Positions 1-7,393 of a DNA stretch of 64,000 nt are shown in pieces. The DNA lies in the NCBI RefSeq assembly GCF_014192395.1, contig NZ_JACHXW010000005.1, positions 1-64,000 of the forward strand, in the 5' to 3' direction. The notes under the pieces were generated by a model. The model did no database searches. It was given only the letters and a program-made list of their open reading frames with translations, and was not told where the DNA came from. A program made the translations under genes and the position numbers. Position 1 is the stretch's first letter, and every line of letters starts with the position of its first letter. The DNA is from Paenibacillus endophyticus. GTDB taxonomy: Bacteria > Bacillota > Bacilli > Paenibacillales > Paenibacillaceae.

Positions 1-317
1 CTCCTGTACAAAATGGTGGTGTGGTAACTTCCATTTTACACGAAGCCTTCATGGGCCTTTTGTTTTTTTAGGTGTCGCACTTCATTTTACAATCCATCAT
101 ATCAAAAAATAATGCTATGTAATATGCCGTCAGTTCCATATTAACCTTTTGGCGGAGTTGTTCAAGTATTTTCTACTACTCGTTTACTATAGAAACGAAC
201 AGGCAGCTTCGATATAAGAATGAAGCCACCTGCTTGTTTCTTGGCGATTAACGTACACCATTCAGCTTCATAAAGAAATGCACATTTCCTAATTAAGGAG
301 AGAAACATAGGCTAAGC
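1..317. other. Gene-free left edge with two dyads
   Basis: No convincing gene is present. An inverted repeat pairs 5-16 with 31-40 (AAAATGG against CCATTTT at its core) and a run of seven T follows at 63-69, so the end of a transcription unit or element lying left of the window is possible. ACTTCCATTTTACA at 27-40 recurs almost exactly as ACTTCATTTTACA at 79-91, a short direct repeat of unknown meaning. The stretch may be the tail of a mobile element cut by the window edge, but no transposase coding is visible, so this stays a guess. Confidence 0.3.
192..240 (-). terminator. Imperfect hairpin after the GNAT gene
   Basis: A long imperfect stem pairs 192-210 with 222-240 around an 11-base loop. 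It lies downstream of the minus-strand acetyltransferase that ends at 318 and may end that transcript. There is no clear T-tract on the minus side, so the call is weak. Confidence 0.35.
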
Positions 318-713
318 TTAGCTCTCTCTTGGGATAAGAAAACATTTGTCTGTGTTTGTAAATCCGATGCGCGGATAATATTCCGTTGCGGTAGGTGCCG
401 AAAGAAGGACAACCGATACGGATGGACCAAGCGCAGCTCTTGCATGCTCAACTAATTGCTTCCCGATACCTAGCCTTTGATAAGCGCGGCTCACGGCAAG
501 GTCCGAGAGGTAACAGCAATAGACAAAGTCCGTTAAGCACCGAGCAATGCCCACTAGCTTGCTGCCATCCCAAGCCGTTATGATCAAGTCTGCATGCTCA
601 ATCATCTTCTCCAAGCGAGCTAAATCCTGAAAAGGTCTTTTTATTCCTGAGTTCTCGAACACTAGTGATAAATCAGCAGCCGTAATCATTCGATCTGAAT
701 AATAGTTGATCAA
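318..713 (-). CDS. GNAT family N-acetyltransferase
   Basis: A 131-residue protein with the GNAT fold signature. A beta strand (about 60-75, LSDLAVSRAYQ) leads into the acetyl-CoA pyrophosphate loop RLGIGKQL at about 80-87, and the C-terminal part YYPRIGFTNTD has the YxxxGF pattern common in these enzymes. It probably transfers an acetyl group to a small molecule or protein; the substrate cannot be told. The start is a TTG directly after the TAA of the upstream bstA-like gene (713/714), with GGAAAGGATGG inside the end of that gene as likely Shine-Dalgarno, so translation is probably coupled. The length is short but complete for the family. Confidence 0.8.
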   Translation of the reverse strand: MINYYSDRMITAADLSLVFENSGIKRPFQDLARLEKMIEHADLIITAWDGSKLVGIARCLTDFVYCCYLSDLAVSRAYQRLGIGKQLVEHARAALGPSVSVVLLSAPTATEYYPRIGFTNTDKCFLIPRES

Positions 714-1238
714 TTATTGATCCATCCTTTCCCTAGCAGCAAGGATATGCGCAACATGGTGATTGCCATGCCAAGCATAATGGCCAAGCGTATAATCTAA
801 GTGCAACGTTTCTTTCGATTCCGGATGATAAAAAGCTTTTTGAAAATCTTCTTCTGTCAACGACTCAAGCAACGTGACCCATTTTTTATGCAATTGCGTA
901 ATGAGAATAAGGGACGGATCGATATCAGCATCCACAGAATCAGGCAGCTCTGCGAAACGATCCTCGTAATAAGGCCTTATTGTAGGCGTCTCCTCCGTCA
1001 GTGCAAGCTTGAACCGAATATAGCTATTCATATGACTATCAGCGATATGATGGACAACTTGGATGATGCTCCAGCCTCCCGTACGATAAGGTGTTTGCAG
1101 CTCCGAGCCTTGCAGACCTGCAACGCTTTCTCTCAATCGCTTAGGCAGCTGTTCGATTTGGCTTATCCAGGCCCGTCGTTGGTCTGCCGTTACTTTTCCA
1201 ATTAAGCTGTATTGGCCAATGGGGTATTTTTCATCCAT
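714..1238 (-). CDS. bstA: YfiT/BstA-like DinB-fold bacillithiol transferase
   Basis: A 174-residue DinB/YfiT-family four-helix-bundle protein. The metal-binding histidines are visible: one in VVHHIADSH (about residue 62) and the pair in HYAWHGNHHVAHI near 155-165. The opening YPIGQY is typical of YfiT proteins, which are described as bacillithiol S-transferases that join the thiol to electrophiles and metabolites. The assignment fits a Firmicute using bacillithiol. The start at 1238 has a GTAGGA ribosome site. It is directly followed by the GNAT gene and forms a two-gene operon with it. The family is clear; the exact substrate is inferred. Confidence 0.82.
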   Translation of the reverse strand: MDEKYPIGQYSLIGKVTADQRRAWISQIEQLPKRLRESVAGLQGSELQTPYRTGGWSIIQVVHHIADSHMNSYIRFKLALTEETPTIRPYYEDRFAELPDSVDADIDPSLILITQLHKKWVTLLESLTEEDFQKAFYHPESKETLHLDYTLGHYAWHGNHHVAHILAARERMDQ

Positions 1239-1508
1239 ATGAATCCTACTTTCTCCACATTATTTTTGTTCGTCTTCCTAATCAGCCTCATTATTTTCAT
1301 GATTATACAGCTTAAACCGTTTTCTGAATAGTCCGTCTTTTAAGTTATCAAAATGCTGCCTTGTCCAAGAAAAGGGTATTGTTTCAAAACTATGAAATAA
1401 GGCCTAACTATCGCAGCAGCTCCTATAATTGGTGTAATCCCTAGTCCGTTTCAGGTCTCTTTCGGATACATATATAGAAGGCAGTAGCGATTTAGGAGGG
1501 ATAATATT

Positions 1509-2108
1509 TTGATAGCTTCATCCAAATCTACGCGGGTCCAGCGCCGAACCTCGGGATTGAACAAGAAAAAAACGGCATGCTGCAAGAAAAATCTAAAACC
1601 GAAATCATGCTTGAGACACAAACGCCGCTTTGTCGTAGGACCAAGAGGATTACAAGGACCAGCAGGGGCTGCGGGCAAGAGTGGACCGCAGGGCGCAATC
1701 GGCCCAGCTGGCACCCCCGGAACTTCAGGCACAAACGGACTAAGTGGTGCTGTTGGAACACAAGGGATACAAGGCTTGCAGGGTTTGGCTGGAGCAGCTG
1801 GAGCAGTTGGCCCTCAAGGTCCGCAAGGTCTTCAAGGACCACAAGGTATTCAAGGTGTACAGGGGCCGCCCGGAACGCCCGGAACGCCCGGTTCAACCGA
1901 TTTCACCGAGCTGATAGCTGTCCTTAACGGATTTTTGGAGCTAGGCTCCGTCATTAACGTGATGACACCAGGACAGCCTACCGGATTTGCCGGAACGGTT
2001 GCTGCCGTACTGGAGACTATTGTTCGGATCGCATCTCTTTCTGGTACCCAAATGACGATTCCACTTGGCTACATTACGAATATCGAGCTTTTAACCCAGC
2101 CCACCTAG
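1509..2108 (+). CDS. Collagen-like repeat protein with Sm-like C-terminal domain
   Basis: A 199-residue protein. Residues 1-43 are very basic (many K and R, plus CC at 24-25) with no classical signal peptide. From G44 to G128 there are 28 to 29 uninterrupted Gly-X-Y triplets rich in GPQ, GLQ and GTP, a collagen triple helix. Residues 141-196 form a compact hydrophobic domain. Its spacing GxVINVMT, then [13 protein letters not shown] and a C-terminal strand, matches the two small proteins encoded just downstream, so I infer a shared Sm-like (DUF2642-type) fold. The start is TTG at 1509, supported by AGGAGG at 1494-1499. Collagen-like proteins in spore formers often sit on the exosporium or coat, and a spore-surface stalk is a reasonable inference. 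It probably forms one operon with the next two genes, ended by the hairpin at 2594. Confidence 0.85.
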   Translation: MIASSKSTRVQRRTSGLNKKKTACCKKNLKPKSCLRHKRRFVVGPRGLQGPAGAAGKSGPQGAIGPAGTPGTSGTNGLSGAVGTQGIQGLQGLAGAAGAVGPQGPQGLQGPQGIQGVQGPPGTPGTPGSTDFTELIAVLNGFLELGSVINVMTPGQPTGFAGTVAAVLETIVRIASLSGTQMTIPLGYITNIELLTQPT

Positions 2109-2125
2109 AAAAGAGGTATCCTCGC

Positions 2126-2338
2126 ATGTCGACAACGCTTTCCGGCGATTTGCTTCCCTTGCTGGGCAAGGAGGTTTTCGTTATGACCAACGGTTATGGC
2201 CAAGTTGCCATCATTGGCAGGCTGGATCAGGTAGGAAATGACTTCATACTTGTGTCCTTCGAGCAAGAAAAATTCCTCTACGAAATCCGTATCTTTTATG
2301 CGAACATCGTTTATGTTCACGAGAATCCTGTTGAATGA
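2126..2338 (+). CDS. Small Sm-like (DUF2642-type) protein
   Basis: A 70-residue protein starting 17 bases after the collagen gene, with GAGG nine bases before the ATG. The pattern GKEVFVMT (14-21), GRLDQVGNDFILV (31-43) and a final strand near 56-64 looks like a small Sm/LSm-like beta barrel, as in the spore-associated DUF2642 proteins of bacilli. The same pattern recurs in the next gene and in the C-terminal part of the collagen protein. No transmembrane segment or signal peptide. Function unknown; a partner that assembles with the collagen protein on the spore surface is an inference from position and similarity. Confidence 0.7.
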   Translation: MSTTLSGDLLPLLGKEVFVMTNGYGQVAIIGRLDQVGNDFILVSFEQEKFLYEIRIFYANIVYVHENPVE

Positions 2339-2368
2339 TACGGAGCATCATGGAAAGGAAGACGGATT

Positions 2369-2590
2369 ATGGCGATTATAACGAACGGACGTCTCATTCT
2401 CCCAGGCACTGCATTTTACGGATTGTTAAAAAGCAATCAAGGCCAAGCAATAAAAGTCACGACATCAAACGGGATAAAATCCGGAGCTTTACTTGCGTTT
2501 AATGCTAATTTCCTTACATTGGCTAATGCAACGGGTGAAACCACCTACGTGTTAACATCAGAGTTAATCACATTTTCATTCCCCTCATAA
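2369..2590 (+). CDS. Second small Sm-like protein of the collagen cluster
   Basis: A 73-residue protein with an AAGGAAG ribosome site ahead of the ATG at 2369. After an 18-residue hydrophobic leader-like start, the pattern GQAIKVTT (25-32), GALLAFNANFLTL (39-51) and VLTSELITFSF (61-71) repeats that of its neighbour and of the collagen protein's C-terminus. It is low in charge and rich in T, L and A. It is the last gene of the trio, followed at once by a terminator. Function unknown; I infer that the three proteins act in one structure. Confidence 0.7.
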   Translation: MAIITNGRLILPGTAFYGLLKSNQGQAIKVTTSNGIKSGALLAFNANFLTLANATGETTYVLTSELITFSFPS

Positions 2591-2593
2591 GCG

Positions 2594-2640
2594 AAAGGCT
2601 GGTAAAGCAGGTGATTAACCTAGCTGAACCAGCCTTTTTA
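2594..2640 (+). terminator. Terminator of the collagen trio
   Basis: AAGGCTGGT at 2595-2603 pairs with ACCAGCCTT at 2628-2636 and runs into a T-tract. It lies directly after the stop at 2590. The loop is long (24 bases) and can form an inner GGT/ACC pairing. Confidence 0.75.
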
Positions 2641-2655
2641 TGAAATAATGTCCAT

Positions 2656-3090
2656 TCATGACAGCATTTGCTCAGCCACATAATTAGCTATGGCAAGATG
2701 CAAACCATCGAACAGTCCTTCGCTCTCCCAAATAACTTTAAATCCCATTGAAAGAGCAGCTCCCAGCTCACCTTCCAGAGGATGCCTCAACCATTCTTCC
2801 CCTGCGACGCCGTAATCAGCATCGATGCCGCTTGCGTATACGGCTTTGATCGATGAGAGCATCCCATGCTCTTCTACGGAAGCTTGCTCGAGCGGTTCGA
2901 ATGGGAATTGATGAAGAATCGCTTCAATCGTCTTGTTCTTTTTGTCCGTAATGAGCAAGAAGCTCAAATTCGCATTTTCCTCGTTTTCGTCGTCAGCGCA
3001 TGGTCCAACCAAAGCGATTCCTTCGATTTGTGATTGCGTCCCTGCCCACTGTACGAATTCATACATGAGCTTGTAATGATCTGGTCTCAC
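2656..3090 (-). CDS. Nucleotidyltransferase-domain-like protein
   Basis: A 144-residue protein resembling the small aminoglycoside-nucleotidyltransferase-like proteins of bacilli. GIALVGPCADDENEEN (about 24-39) sits where the family has its GS-x-D active site, and LSFLLITD follows as the next strand. The classical GSxxxGxxxxxSD motif is altered here, so catalysis is doubtful. The sequence GVAGEEWLRHPLEGELGAALSMGFKVIWES also fits that family. Start: GTG at 3090 with AAGGTG eight bases upstream. Antibiotic modification should not be assumed; a general nucleotidyltransferase fold is the safest call. Confidence 0.5.
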   Translation of the reverse strand: MRPDHYKLMYEFVQWAGTQSQIEGIALVGPCADDENEENANLSFLLITDKKNKTIEAILHQFPFEPLEQASVEEHGMLSSIKAVYASGIDADYGVAGEEWLRHPLEGELGAALSMGFKVIWESEGLFDGLHLAIANYVAEQMLS

Positions 3091-3322
3091 CGCTTCATCA
3101 CCTTCCTGCTTGCCCCTACATTATTCAAAGCCAAACATCTTTATAGTCGATTTTGTCCCAAGCATTCAGCGAATTGCCTTGAAGACTCTCATTATGTCCT
3201 ACGATTTGAACAGAATTACATCCACTATCCATTTCTCCCTCGCTACCAAAGCCGATATGAAAAACTAGCCAACCAGAAGGCAGCTAGCGAAGAGGCTTAG
3301 CGCAATGGGATCCATCGACCAT

Positions 3323-4084
3323 TTAGGCTTGCTTATTTTTGCTGTAAGCTACTACTTCTTGATAAGGCAAATGTCCGCCAAATATATCAAGCGCACTGCC
3401 GATTGTAATGTCCAGCTTCCCATTCGACAGCTCATCGAATTGGTCCATATCCTCGATGGATCTGGCTCCTCCTGCGTAAGTCGTCGGAATGCCTACCCAA
3501 TCTGCCAGTGCGCTTACGAGACTTTGCTGAATGCCTCGCTGCTTTCCTTCCACGTCCACGGCATGTACCAAAAACTCGTTGCAATACTGCTCAAGAAATC
3601 GAATATTGTCTGAGTTTACTTCGAAGTCGCTGAACTGTTTCCATTGATTTGTTACAACGAACCATTTGCCGTCCTTCTCTTTGCAGCTAAGATCGATAAC
3701 TAAGCGGTCAACCCCAACCTCCGATACGATCTTAGAGAGATGCTCCTCGTTAAGTTGTCCATCCTTAAAAATATAAGAAGTCACGATGATATGGGATGCC
3801 CCTTTTTCCAAATAAAAAGCAGCGTTGTCCGCTGTAATGCCGCCTCCTATTTGCAAGCCGCCGGGGTATTGCTCCAGTGCGCGAACGGCCGCTGCCTCGT
3901 TGCCGCCTCCGAGCATTATGACATGCCCTCCCGTCAACGCATCCTTCTTGAAGAGCTCTGCATAAAAAGCCGAATCCTGCTTCGAAACAAAATTTTCGAT
4001 GATTTCCGTATTTAATGTCTCTCCGACAATTTGTTTTACTTTGCCGTCATGCAAATCGATACAAGGTCTAAACTTCAATGTCAT
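3323..4084 (-). CDS. hisA: Eukaryotic-type phosphoribosylformimino-AICAR ribotide isomerase (HisA/HIS6 type)
   Basis: A 253-residue TIM barrel that isomerises ProFAR to PRFAR in histidine synthesis. FRPCIDLHDGKVKQIVG near the start, GGHVIMLGGGN (52-62), YPGGLQIGGGI (73-83), GASHIIVTSYIF (95-106) and LVIDLSCKEKDGKWFVVT (128-145) match the yeast and plant HIS6 form rather than the usual bacterial HisA. The two catalytic aspartates are present (D10 and D131). It stands alone, with no other his gene within the window. The first ATG has its GAGGA too close; a TTG at 4078, six bases after GAGGA, is a plausible true start and would give MKFRPCID. Histidine role inferred from the family; whether the genome also has a standard hisA in a his operon cannot be seen here. 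Confidence 0.85.
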   Translation of the reverse strand: MTLKFRPCIDLHDGKVKQIVGETLNTEIIENFVSKQDSAFYAELFKKDALTGGHVIMLGGGNEAAAVRALEQYPGGLQIGGGITADNAAFYLEKGASHIIVTSYIFKDGQLNEEHLSKIVSEVGVDRLVIDLSCKEKDGKWFVVTNQWKQFSDFEVNSDNIRFLEQYCNEFLVHAVDVEGKQRGIQQSLVSALADWVGIPTTYAGGARSIEDMDQFDELSNGKLDITIGSALDIFGGHLPYQEVVAYSKNKQA

Positions 4085-4131
4085 TCCTCTATTCTTTATA
4101 TGCTATGTACGCTTGTTTTCTAGCCGCCTGC

Positions 4132-4578
4132 TTATTTCAACATCGCAATAAACTTCTTTGGTGCTCTCGTTAGATAAGCTTCCTGAATGACCCCAACAAG
4201 CTCATCCCATCCGATGCTTCGATCTAATCTAACGCCAATCCATCCCAAATGCCCGACATAGGCTGGACGGAAATATACGGATGGTTCCGAATCGATTAGC
4301 ATAGCCTGCATACCCGGCGGTGCGGCGCACCAAAGGGCAACTTTTCCATCGTTGTGGTGATTATGGCGATATTGCACGAATGACTTTTTCTCGGCAACAA
4401 AAAAGCTTGGAGCTCCATGGCTCAATTTTTCACTCGTGCCTGGGAATGACATACATAACGCCCTCACGCGCCCCAGTATTTCACTATACGCATCAAGCTC
4501 GCCAGCATCATCATGCTTCAAGCGGAATCCCTCCATACGAATCGATGAGTCATGAACATATTTTATCACATGAAACAA
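4132..4578 (-). CDS. YjbR/MmcQ-family protein
   Basis: A protein of the YjbR (MmcQ-like) family, once annotated as DNA-binding. The motifs ALCMSFPGTSEKLSHGAPSFF (starting near residue 40), VALWCAAPPGMQ, YFRPAYVGHLGWIGVRLD and a C-terminal ELVGVIQEAYLTRAPKKF are typical in order and spacing. Family members are small, about 115-120 residues, so the ORF start at 4578 (148 residues) may be too early; the inner ATG at 4536 gives 134 residues. Neither has a good ribosome site. It lies downstream of the ytbE terminator and is probably transcribed alone. The biochemical function is not settled for the family. Confidence 0.7.
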   Translation of the reverse strand: MFHVIKYVHDSSIRMEGFRLKHDDAGELDAYSEILGRVRALCMSFPGTSEKLSHGAPSFFVAEKKSFVQYRHNHHNDGKVALWCAAPPGMQAMLIDSEPSVYFRPAYVGHLGWIGVRLDRSIGWDELVGVIQEAYLTRAPKKFIAMLK

Positions 4579-4620
4579 GCTTTGCGCTTCTTAATTCAAG
4601 CCACTTGCCAGATTCACATA

Positions 4621-4701
4621 CAAAAAAGCCAAGCAGGGTTAGAAAGTGACCCCTTTCATAGATTCCGAGGCCACTCCCATTATTACCTGCCAGGCTTTTT
4701 G
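4621..4701 (-). terminator. Long terminator hairpin after ytbE
   Basis: Read on the minus strand, CAAAAAGCCTGGCAGG (4701-4684) pairs with the complement near 4637-4622 and ends in GGCTTTTTTG. The arms are about 46 bases apart and can form inner helices. It separates the aldo/keto reductase gene from the YjbR gene. Confidence 0.6.
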
Positions 4702-4760
4702 TTTGTTACTGAATACATCGTTCTCCTCTTACTTGTTCCATTTCCATTGTTCCATTTCCA

Positions 4761-5600
4761 TTAAAAATCAAAATGATCAGGATCCGGTCCGACACGGACA
4801 TTTTCGTTCATGCCGGCGATAAGCTCCATATCTGCTTCTGATAGCTCAAAATCGAAAATAGCCGCATTTGCCATAATTCGCGCTTCGTTGGTCGATTTCG
4901 GTATAGTCACAACACCGGTTTGCAAGTCCCATCGCAAAATAATTTGCGCAACCGATTTATCGTATTTTGCTGCAAGTTGGAGCAGAAGCGGGTTATCGAG
5001 CAATTGGCCCTGCATAAGCGGCGACCATGCTTCTAGCTGAATGCCCTGCTGCACGCAATAATTTCTTAGCTCAAGCTGCGCCAGCCGCGGATGATATTCC
5101 ACTTGATTGACCATTGGCTTAATGTTGGCAGCCTGCATGAGCGTTTCAATGTGGTGGGGCTGAAAGTTGCTTACACCGATTGCCTTTACGCGGCCTTGCT
5201 CATACAGATGTTCCAATGCTCGCCAAGCTTCAACGAACCTTCCTTCTACGGGCCAGTGGATCAAATACAAATCAAGATATTCTAAACCTAGCTTGCTTAA
5301 GCTTGTCTCATATGCAGCCAGCGTGGATTCATAACCAAGATCGGCATTCCATACCTTTGAGGTAACGAAGAGCTCGGATCGATCAATCCCTGCTTGACGC
5401 AGCCCTTGCTCAATGCCACGCCCGACTCCTGCTTCGTTTCCGTAAATGGCCGCCGTATCCATGCTTCGATAACCGTTTTGAATTGCTGTGGCAACGGCAA
5501 TCTCAAGCTCAGCCCCTTCCTCCACTTTGAAGACACCTAGTCCAAACCATGGCATGCGGACCCCATTGTGCAGCGTTGTCGTTGATTGTAAGTTTTTCAT
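4761..5600 (-). CDS. ytbE: Aldo/keto reductase, YtbE-like
   Basis: A 279-residue NADPH-dependent aldo/keto reductase, the full length for the family. The catalytic tetrad is complete: D48 and Y53 in SMDTAAIYGNE, K82 in TSKVWN, H115 in LIHWPV. The IPKST segment that contacts the cofactor phosphate is at about 243-247. The start LHNGVRMPWFGLGVFKVEEG and the end RVGPDPDHFDF match the Bacillus YtbE/YvgN methylglyoxal reductase group very closely. It lies 25 bases downstream of the MFS gene, and both are divergent from an HxlR regulator, exactly the ytbE-ytbD-ytcD arrangement of B. subtilis. A role in reducing reactive aldehydes is likely; the inducer is unknown. Confidence 0.92.
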   Translation of the reverse strand: MKNLQSTTTLHNGVRMPWFGLGVFKVEEGAELEIAVATAIQNGYRSMDTAAIYGNEAGVGRGIEQGLRQAGIDRSELFVTSKVWNADLGYESTLAAYETSLSKLGLEYLDLYLIHWPVEGRFVEAWRALEHLYEQGRVKAIGVSNFQPHHIETLMQAANIKPMVNQVEYHPRLAQLELRNYCVQQGIQLEAWSPLMQGQLLDNPLLLQLAAKYDKSVAQIILRWDLQTGVVTIPKSTNEARIMANAAIFDFELSEADMELIAGMNENVRVGPDPDHFDF

Positions 5601-5625
5601 TGCATATGAACCTCCTAAGTTATGT

Positions 5626-6819
5626 TTAAACTGCTTTTGTTCTCTCTTTTTGTTCGAGCTTCATGCTCCAGCCTGTCAAAATAACGGCAGCTACTACCAT
5701 AATGCCGCCAAACCAAGGGGTATGAATCAATCCCATTGCATCGGTAACGACGCCGCCTAAATAAGCGCCGATCGCGATTCCTGCATTAAATGCTGCTATA
5801 TTAATGGCGGAGGCAACATCCACCCCGCCAGGCATAATCCGCTCAGCCAGCATAACCACATAAACTTGAAGTCCAGCCACATTCATGAAGTGAAAGAGTC
5901 CCATCAATATGATCGTAAGCAGCGCCGCAACCTTGAACGAGACGGTGAATGTTAGTACAAATAGAACTATCGCTTGAATGATGAACATGTAGAACAATGC
6001 TTTAAGCGGATTTCGGTTAGCAAGTCTGCCGCCGATCATATTGCCAATTGCGATTGCAATACCGTAGACGAGCAAGATCAACGTGACATGCTTCTCTTGA
6101 AAGCCGGATATTTCTTGGAGCAACGGGGCTAAATAAGTAAAGACGGCAAATGTCCCGCCATAGCCTAGCGCCGTAATTAAAAACATGAGCAAAAGCCGCC
6201 CGTTCGTGAACAGCTTGAACTGCTCGCGCATCGTAATTGGCGTTCCTTTCCGCAAATCAGACGGAACAAGTATGCTGTTGGCAATAAAGGCTATAAGACC
6301 TACAATGACAATCGCTACGAAAGCGGCCCTCCAGCCGAGCTGCTGCCCAATATACGTTCCGATTGGAACGCCGGTAATCGTTGCAACGGTTAAGCCTGTG
6401 AACATGATAGCGATTGCGCTTGCTCTGCGATTCTGAGGAACCACATCAGCAGCGATCGTGGAACCGATTGACATGAACACGCCATGTGACAAAGCTGATA
6501 TTATTCTCGCTATAAGCAGCAGCTCAATGGTTGGCGCCGCCGCCGCAGCCGCATTGCCAATCATGAAGATCACCATGATCCATAGCAGCAGCGCCTTCCT
6601 CGGTATTTTTGTCGATACGGATGTAAGGATCGGTGCGCCAAAGGTAACGCCTAAGGCATATAATGTAACCGTTAAACCTGCTGTCGTAACCGAAATATTC
6701 ATATCCTCCGATATAAGCGGCAGCAGGCCGACGCTAATAAATTCAGTCGTTCCGATAGCAAATGCGCTGACTGCCAGTGCAAGCAAGGCTAACGTACTTC
6801 TTCTTTTCTCTAATGTCAT
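5626..6819 (-). CDS. ytbD: MFS efflux transporter, YtbD-like
   Basis: A major-facilitator exporter of about 397 residues with 12 predicted membrane segments. TEFISVGLLPLI in helix 1 and FGAPILTSVSTKIPRKALLL (helix 2 to loop 2-3) are typical of the DHA1 sugar/drug efflux group that includes YtbD and PbuE. The ATG at 6819 is chosen because GGGGAG lies seven bases upstream; a TTG 15 bases earlier overlaps that site. Adjacent ytbE and divergent ytcD support the YtbD assignment. The substrate is not known; export of a toxic small molecule that also induces ytcD-controlled transcription is an inference. Confidence 0.88.
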   Translation of the reverse strand: MTLEKRRSTLALLALAVSAFAIGTTEFISVGLLPLISEDMNISVTTAGLTVTLYALGVTFGAPILTSVSTKIPRKALLLWIMVIFMIGNAAAAAAPTIELLLIARIISALSHGVFMSIGSTIAADVVPQNRRASAIAIMFTGLTVATITGVPIGTYIGQQLGWRAAFVAIVIVGLIAFIANSILVPSDLRKGTPITMREQFKLFTNGRLLLMFLITALGYGGTFAVFTYLAPLLQEISGFQEKHVTLILLVYGIAIAIGNMIGGRLANRNPLKALFYMFIIQAIVLFVLTFTVSFKVAALLTIILMGLFHFMNVAGLQVYVVMLAERIMPGGVDVASAINIAAFNAGIAIGAYLGGVVTDAMGLIHTPWFGGIMVVAAVILTGWSMKLEQKERTKAV

Positions 6820-6913
6820 GATGCTTCTCCCCAATCCCTTTCTAATGATGCAAAAAGTTGTAGCTTAGATCGGCCGATGAATGTTATTATCGTTTATGCA
6901 ATGAAAAATAACC

Positions 6914-6952
6914 AGTACGTACTTAAAAGTACTATAGGTACTTATTAGTACC
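6914..6952. promoter_or_regulatory. GTAC array, probable YtcD operator
   Basis: Between the divergent ytbD and ytcD genes, AGTACGTACT (6914-6923), AGTAC-TATAG-GTACT (6928-6942) and AGTACC (6947-6952) place GTAC cores at 6919, 6929, 6938 and 6948, roughly one helical turn apart, with an extra core at 6915. HxlR regulators bind dyads of this kind. The array lies 22 to 66 bases ahead of ytcD and about 100 bases ahead of ytbD, so it could control both. Confidence 0.55.
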
Positions 6953-6973
6953 TGTATCAAGCTATAGGGGAGA

Positions 6974-7342
6974 ATGACATTGATCAAGAAGAAGTACAAC
7001 GTACCCGTGGAAGCAACACTCGAGGTTATAGGCGGCAAATGGAAGTGCATCATTCTCTGCCACTTAACGCATGGCAAAAAACGGACGAGTGAGCTTAAGC
7101 GTCTGCTTCCGGAAATTACCCAGAAAATGCTTACTCAGCAGCTTAGAGAGCTTGAAGACGACAGCATTATCGAAAGAATCGTATATAATCAGGTGCCTCC
7201 CAAGGTCGAGTATCAATTGACTCCTTACGGGCAAAGCTTAAAAAGCATTTTAGATTCGCTTTCCGCATGGGGAGAGCATCATTTGATCAAGGTTTTCGGT
7301 GATAAGCATGATGTCCTCGAGGAGAATATCTTCAACAAATAA
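6974..7342 (+). CDS. ytcD: HxlR-family transcriptional regulator, YtcD-like
   Basis: A 122-residue winged-helix regulator of the HxlR (DUF24) family. KYNVPVEATLEVIGGKWKC is the diagnostic N-terminal segment, followed by the recognition region TSELKRLLPEITQKMLTQQL (near 34-53) and the wing with PPKVEYQLTPYGQSL. No extra cysteine equivalent to redox sensors such as HypR is obvious apart from C24 and C28 in KWKCIILC. The ATG at 6974 has GGGGAG only two bases away; a TTG at 6980, seven bases from it, may be the real start. It is divergent from ytbD-ytbE and probably controls them and itself through the GTAC array. Confidence 0.9.
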   Translation: MTLIKKKYNVPVEATLEVIGGKWKCIILCHLTHGKKRTSELKRLLPEITQKMLTQQLRELEDDSIIERIVYNQVPPKVEYQLTPYGQSLKSILDSLSAWGEHHLIKVFGDKHDVLEENIFNK

Positions 7343-7386
7343 AACCATTTCCTGCATGCCTTCGGGCAGCTGGAAATGGTTTTAAA
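7339..7386. terminator. Bidirectional terminator between ytcD and oxdC
   Basis: AAAACCATTTCC (7340-7351) pairs perfectly with GGAAATGGTTTT (7371-7382), with A and T runs outside. It lies between two convergent genes and can serve both. An inner CTGC/GCAG pairing extends the stem. Confidence 0.8.
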
Positions 7387-7393
7387 AAGCGCA

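Noticed and set aside
1..70. Possible T-box antiterminator (TGGTGG near 14-20 followed by a terminator)
   Set aside because: The invariant AGGGTGG-ACCGCG core is not present, and no tRNA-synthetase or amino acid gene follows. The element is also cut by the window edge.
1528..1927. Long open frames on both strands over the collagen repeat
   Set aside because: They are by-products of the repetitive Gly-X-Y coding pattern and have no ribosome site; the plus-strand frame from 1509 explains the region.
2656..3090. Aminoglycoside resistance gene
   Set aside because: The fold resembles nucleotidyltransferases, but the canonical active-site motif is altered, so resistance cannot be claimed.
3125..3232. 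35-codon minus-strand ORF with a nearby GAGGGAG
   Set aside because: The ribosome site is only about two bases from the ATG and the product has no recognisable feature. Kept as a low-probability small ORF only.
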